From Ectocarpus siliculosus (Eukaryota; Sar; Phaeophyceae; Ectocarpales; Ectocarpaceae): a stretch of 64,000 nucleotides of DNA. Position 1 is the first letter of the stretch; each line of letters opens with the position of its first letter. The position numbers and the translations under genes are program-made. The notes beneath the pieces are model-generated. The model did no database searches and was not told the origin of the DNA. It saw only the letters and a program-made list of their open reading frames with translations. Shown piece after piece: positions 60,177-64,000 of the stretch. The stretch covers positions 3,402,381 to 3,466,380 of the forward strand of contig FN649748.1 in assembly GCA_000310025.1 (NCBI GenBank), read 5' to 3'.

Positions 60177-60507
60177 TTCGCGTTGTTTGCGGTGTGTTGG
60201 TCATCCATCCATTGCGTAAGTTTCACTGTACGCGTGTCTACCGGACTTAGCCAATCTTTTGTGGTCGTCCGACACGTGCGTGTTTGTCGTTTGAAGCGTC
60301 GAGGTCCCTCACTGTTGAACTGGGGCATTCTCTGTTTTGCATGGGAGGTTGAACACTTGCGCTGACTGACGAATTGGTGTGGCATGATTTAGTCAGGCAT
60401 GATATCGCCGTGTACGGGTGTTTATCATTCACAAACACCGCTGTCGTTTTCTTCTTGAGTACAGGCTGATTAGTGTCTACTCCGGTGGTAAAAAGCTTTG
60501 GGGGCAT

Positions 60508-60770
60508 TGTGGACGCAGCGCACCAGTAGTTCACGGTGGGAAGCTGCCGTTGGGTATGTATGCATGTCAAAGATATGGTAGATTGGGGTTTCTATCTGCC
60601 TGGTTGGCATGTTGGCAGGAGAGAGATAGATGGAGAGAGAGAGACGAGACTCGTGTGCAATAATAATACACCGTGTTTACCATCACCAAGGAGGTGAATT
60701 GACCAGCCCCCCGAGGCCACGGGGGGAGGATACTGGTCCTAGGCCCTGCCTGACTTCAGGCGTGTCTACA
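60508..60770 (+). repeat. 3' LTR
   Basis: A 263-bp copy of the LTR starts TGTGGACGCAGCGCACC and ends CGTGTCTACA, followed by the GACC duplication. It lacks the about 1-kb middle found in the 5' LTR and a 7-bp TGGGTAG near its start. Outside these it is very similar, which implies a fairly recent insertion. Confidence 0.9.
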
Positions 60771-60774
60771 GACC

Positions 60775-62599
60775 ATTTGGTAGTTAGAGGTGCCTTCTCG
60801 GTTGTTGAGGCGGCTGTTGAGCGACAGGTGCTCGGGGCTTATTAACATCAGTGTTCACGTTCAGCAGCAGCTGAGGCAGTTGACAAATTGTGAGTTGTCG
60901 TTGCATGTGTTGGTGTGTTTTAAAGGGATTACCTGAGGAGCAGACAGCAAGCCATGTGGTTCGTAGTGGCCTGTGCATGCTAGATGTTGGGAAGGTACTT
61001 GCGGATAGGTATTTGTTCCGAGTGCTGTGTGCGTCTAGTTGTTCTTCGGCACACGTCAATGGTGCGATTTTCGCGCACGTGGGGGTGTTTCTACTTATCT
61101 AACGGTGTTGTCTTTTCTAATCGTGCATGCTGCCTGGATGTTGCGGGAGGGGAAGATAGGATACATGCGCCACCCCGCGCGCAATTCTGGGAGCGATTGC
61201 TTCCACTCTCCTCTCTATTCCAGGTGTTGAGGCGCGAACCCCGCGCGGTGAATAACCGTGCATGGATGGATGGGTTGGTAGGCTGTGGCTCTCTTTTTGG
61301 TCATGAGCCACTAGCACGTAGTACCCTGCACTCCTTTCCGTGGTCGTTCGTTTTCATCCCAACCCTCCTGATGTAGCTGTGTGGCGCGTCGAAACCCGTG
61401 TCGCTCACTCAGCACACAGAACATTTTCTGGTTTTTATTTGTATCTTGAGTTAGCAATGCCAGCATCACCTAGGCCGTGTGCCCAACATTTGATCTATAT
61501 TCGCGAATATTGTTTCCCTACCGTGTGCAGCCAGCCCCTTTTGGTTTCAGCAGACCTACGTTTTTGGCACTTGATTGGTCATGTTTTCGTTTCGCGACTA
61601 ATCTGCAACTTCCCGCAACTGTGTGCCCCCCGTCGGATGTGTCGCAGGGATTGTCGTTCAAGTCTCCTTTGTTTTTCTCCTACTCTGATGGGACAGTTTC
61701 TCAAGAGGCGGTTGTGAACGGCATCGATGGTTTGGAAGGAACTACGACCAACTTCGCGTTCAGTATCGGGTGATCGGCTTGTTGAAACCAGTTCTTCGAG
61801 TCTTTTTCATTTGCATTGCTGTTGTGAGAGCTCGCGAGCGCGATTACATGTGCTTGAGTAAGGTTGACGCTTCGTTCTGAACAGCCCATGAAATTGGTGA
61901 ACGATTTAACGCGAAGTCCTGGAAGATAAGACGAAGGCAGTAAACCGCCCGCGCGTCTCTCTATCATGTTATTATCGGCCGTGCAACCTGTTGTTGAGAC
62001 GTGGTCGTATTGAGACCAGAAACGATAGGATAGAGAGCCTGTGCTCGCATCTGTGGGGCGAACAATGTGTATACGAGAGCAAGAGTGAGAGGTGTAGAAA
62101 ACGCCTGAAGTTAGTCAGGGCCTGGGACCAGTCACTCGCTCCGTGGCCTACGGGGCGACGGCCTAAGATTGTAACTTGAGTGCTGTGGTTTGCGTTATGG
62201 CACCGTGTCAGCTGACCGAGTTGCAGCCTAAGAGTGCCATTCTAAGAGTTCCATTCCGAACAGGGTTGATTACTGCTGCGGGCAATAAAGCTAAATAATT
62301 CTTGACTGCGATTTTTTGACCTAGGTCAATTTCTTTCAGCTCGCGAAAGCTACGCGCACGAGATCGCGGCGGTGCCTTCGCGCGACCTAGGCCTGGACTT
62401 GTTTCGAACTGGTTCAATCGAAGCGACACCGCTACCAAACGAAAAGCCTTGTCTCTTGCTTCTGCCCACATTAGCATCCTTCTGACGTCTTTTTCGAGTC
62501 CCTGCTTTTGCTGCTTCTTCGCCGCGACTGAATTCTCTGACCTCAACAAAGCAAGCAAAAGAACCTAACCCAACTCGATTGAAAGTGAATAAACATTAC
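60775..62599. other. No gene recognised
   Basis: Frames up to 130 codons occur but show no motifs or splice structure. The region is the pre-insertion flank of the LTR element on this side. Confidence 0.4.
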
Positions 62600-62998
62600 T
62601 GTTTCCATTTTTATTTTTTCTTCTCTTTTTTCTCTCTTTCCCCCTTTTTTTTTTTCTGTGCCAGATGGCCTTGTCTCTGCTTGCGTTGTGAAGTACCAAG
62701 ATTGAACCAAGGGGGTGTACCTCTTTCTCTCCGGCCCATGATAGTGACTCCTTGTCTCAGCTGATACCTCTCACATAGCGCGCAGAGGGAGTGGAGGATC
62801 CCAGAGTATCTGTCGTTGATTTCTATTGACTTGCGGACCCCTCGGGGCCAGTTTATTTGAGTGTACCTTTTTAGGGTCAGTTAACCTGTGACCACGGGGA
62901 TCGACCGCGTCGAGTGTTGGATCAGTACGGACATGCGAAGGTACTGAGTAGAGAGAGATCGGAACGGTTTTTATTGTGAAAACAACAACAACAAACAT
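62600..62998 (+). mobile_element. 5'-truncated LINE copy (3' UTR only)
   Basis: About 400 bp match the reverse complement of 55576-55950 with scattered differences, in the opposite orientation to the full LINE. It starts in the T-rich 3' UTR (CCATTTTTATTTTTTC) and ends in the same tail, AACAACAACAACAAACAT. Open frames here mirror those in 55576-55700. This is a typical dead-on-arrival LINE insertion. Confidence 0.85.
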
Positions 62999-64000
62999 GA
63001 GAGAGACGAGATGTTGACAGATGGTAGATAGATGCGAGAGAACGAGCTGGCTCTGCAAGACCTCCTGCGCTCCTACCACGATCATGAGGTTTGCGGGTTT
63101 GCCTCAGCACACACTAGTCATCACCAACGCACCATGCGTTTCACCTCGCATCGCAGGCAAAGCATCCAAAAAGTAAAAGCAACCACCTCACAGGCGACAC
63201 GCGTCTGAGGTCAAATCCCTTGCATAATTTTCCCACGTGCTCCACGACCAAGCAAGACACAGCCCCAGCTAGGCGCAGCTCGATACGCTGGGACAAAACA
63301 AGGATGCCCCGCAAGTCTCGACAAAGCTGGTGGCAACAGAGCGAGCACGCCTACAAGTAGCGATTCGGTCGAATCCGGCTGCTATTCTGCCGCCCGCGGC
63401 AGACGAAGACATTTTTTTTTCCGCATGGACATCCCCAGCCTGCTGACCGACCTGTACCAACTTCGAGAGTCAACGATGACCCACCAGACACTACTGTGTG
63501 CCAAGTTTGAACGCCATTGGAGCCACACGCCGCGTTCGACAGCACCTTTCGCTACCCAGGGGCCGACCTGAGCTGGCCGACCTCGCCTGCTAGCAACAAT
63601 CAGACAGCAATTTCTCACACATACTCATCCCCTCGACACAAACCTTACGTCGATACGGGTCTAGAACTACACTGTGCGCCATGCGCATGCCTTTGGTGAA
63701 TCTCCTACATCGGATCACGACTCACAAGCAAGGTTTGTCCTAGGGGAAGACGCAAACTGCAATTCTTATGACTCATGGAGATGTATGCATCCCGTCACGC
63801 GCCCCCTCCAGCCGCTGCCCATTGCTGCCCAAGGGGGCCAGTGAGAAACGCAGGGCTTGATGCATTGCCAACTCCCCCTCTTTTTCAGGCGCTTGAGCCG
63901 GTTTGGTCAAGGCGTACTATTTATTCTACGTTATAGGATAGAGTCTGGGTATAGTCTGTATATTACATATTGTATAGGTTGTGGTATCACACTATAATAC
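62999..64000. other. No gene recognised
   Basis: A T tract (63411-63420) and a few short frames are present. The frame from 63424 (MDIPSLLTDLYQLRES) is short and unplaced. The last 100 bases are A/T-rich. Confidence 0.4.

Larger units (their letters stand above)
55576..60385 (-). mobile_element. APE-type LINE (RTE-like), antisense in the LTR element
   Basis: On the minus strand the element reads: N-terminal segment with chromodomain (60176-59877), basic region, AP endonuclease (59858-58689), reverse transcriptase and C-terminal region (58719-56204), 3' UTR, and a tail of AACAACAACAACAAACAT ending at 55576. The short CAA-repeat tail instead of poly-A and the post-RT region with RRLLFAGALAR suggest an RTE-like clade. 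The 5' end is not defined; it lies between 60177 and about 60500. No target-site duplication was identified. Confidence 0.8.
51352..60770 (+). mobile_element. Ty3/gypsy-like LTR retrotransposon with nested LINE
   Basis: LTRs begin TGTGGACGCAGCGCACC and end CGTGTCTACA, with TG...CA ends. They lie at 51352-52644 and 60508-60770. A 4-bp target-site duplication, GACC, flanks the element (51348-51351 and 60771-60774), so both ends belong to one insertion. Internal order on the plus strand is gag with a CCHC knuckle, aspartic protease, then a reverse transcriptase cut at about 55575 by an antisense LINE. RNase H and integrase are missing, so the element is dead. No classical TGG-type primer binding site follows the 5' LTR. 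A purine-rich AAAAGCTTTGGGGGCA precedes the 3' LTR. Confidence 0.9.

Noticed and set aside
55576-62998. A 7.4-kb transposon with 400-bp terminal inverted repeats
   Set aside because: The left repeat is the 3' UTR and tail of an antisense LINE, and the right repeat is a truncated copy of the same 3' end. An LTR and its target duplication lie between them, so the span is not one element.
1-64000. CRISPR array, bacterial operon or phage module
   Set aside because: No regularly spaced short repeats, ribosome binding sites or clustered bacterial-type genes are present; the window is intron-rich nuclear DNA.

Overview
The window is nuclear DNA from a eukaryote. Genes are split by many GT-AG introns, lie on both strands, and are separated by long non-coding stretches full of decayed retroelements. 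No operons or bacterial-type signals are visible. I infer a photosynthetic stramenopile, perhaps a brown alga. The main reason is a gene fusing isopentenyl-diphosphate isomerase to squalene synthase, an arrangement I recall from diatoms and related algae. No species-level marker is visible.

Layout. 0-4.9 kb: mostly empty, with one candidate exon and a fold-back repeat. 4.9-7.2 kb: a decayed non-LTR retrotransposon, then a G/C-rich minisatellite. 8.4-9.6 kb: two weak gene candidates. 10.9-15.5 kb (+): a single-pass membrane protein with a duplicated extracellular module; its first intron holds a tRNA-derived SINE and a short telomere-like tract. 18.5-19.7 kb (-): a small ASCH-domain protein of the TRIP4/ASC-1 type. 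21-27.1 kb (+): an unidentified helical and acidic protein. 27.7-37.5 kb (-): the 14-exon IDI-squalene synthase fusion, with a 286-nt hairpin in one intron. 39.1-43.6 kb (-): NOP56 in 10 coding exons, with a box C/D snoRNA inside an intron. 45.8-49.5 kb: a LINE tail fragment and exons of an unidentified coiled-coil protein. 51.35-60.77 kb: a Ty3/gypsy-like LTR retrotransposon with a 4-bp target duplication. Its 5' LTR carries about 1 kb of extra sequence with a palindrome, and its pol gene is cut by an antisense APE-type LINE. That LINE carries a chromodomain in the same reading frame just upstream of its endonuclease-RT. 62.6-63.0 kb: a 5'-truncated copy of the same LINE's 3' end in the opposite orientation.

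Functional themes: sterol/triterpenoid precursor synthesis (IDI makes DMAPP from IPP; squalene synthase condenses two FPP), ribosome biogenesis (NOP56 plus a guide RNA of the particle NOP56 builds), and a nested retrotransposon cluster in decay. Exon joins for the membrane protein, ASCH protein, IDI-SQS and NOP56 were checked by hand: every listed intron has GT...AG ends and all phases match. No transcript evidence was available.
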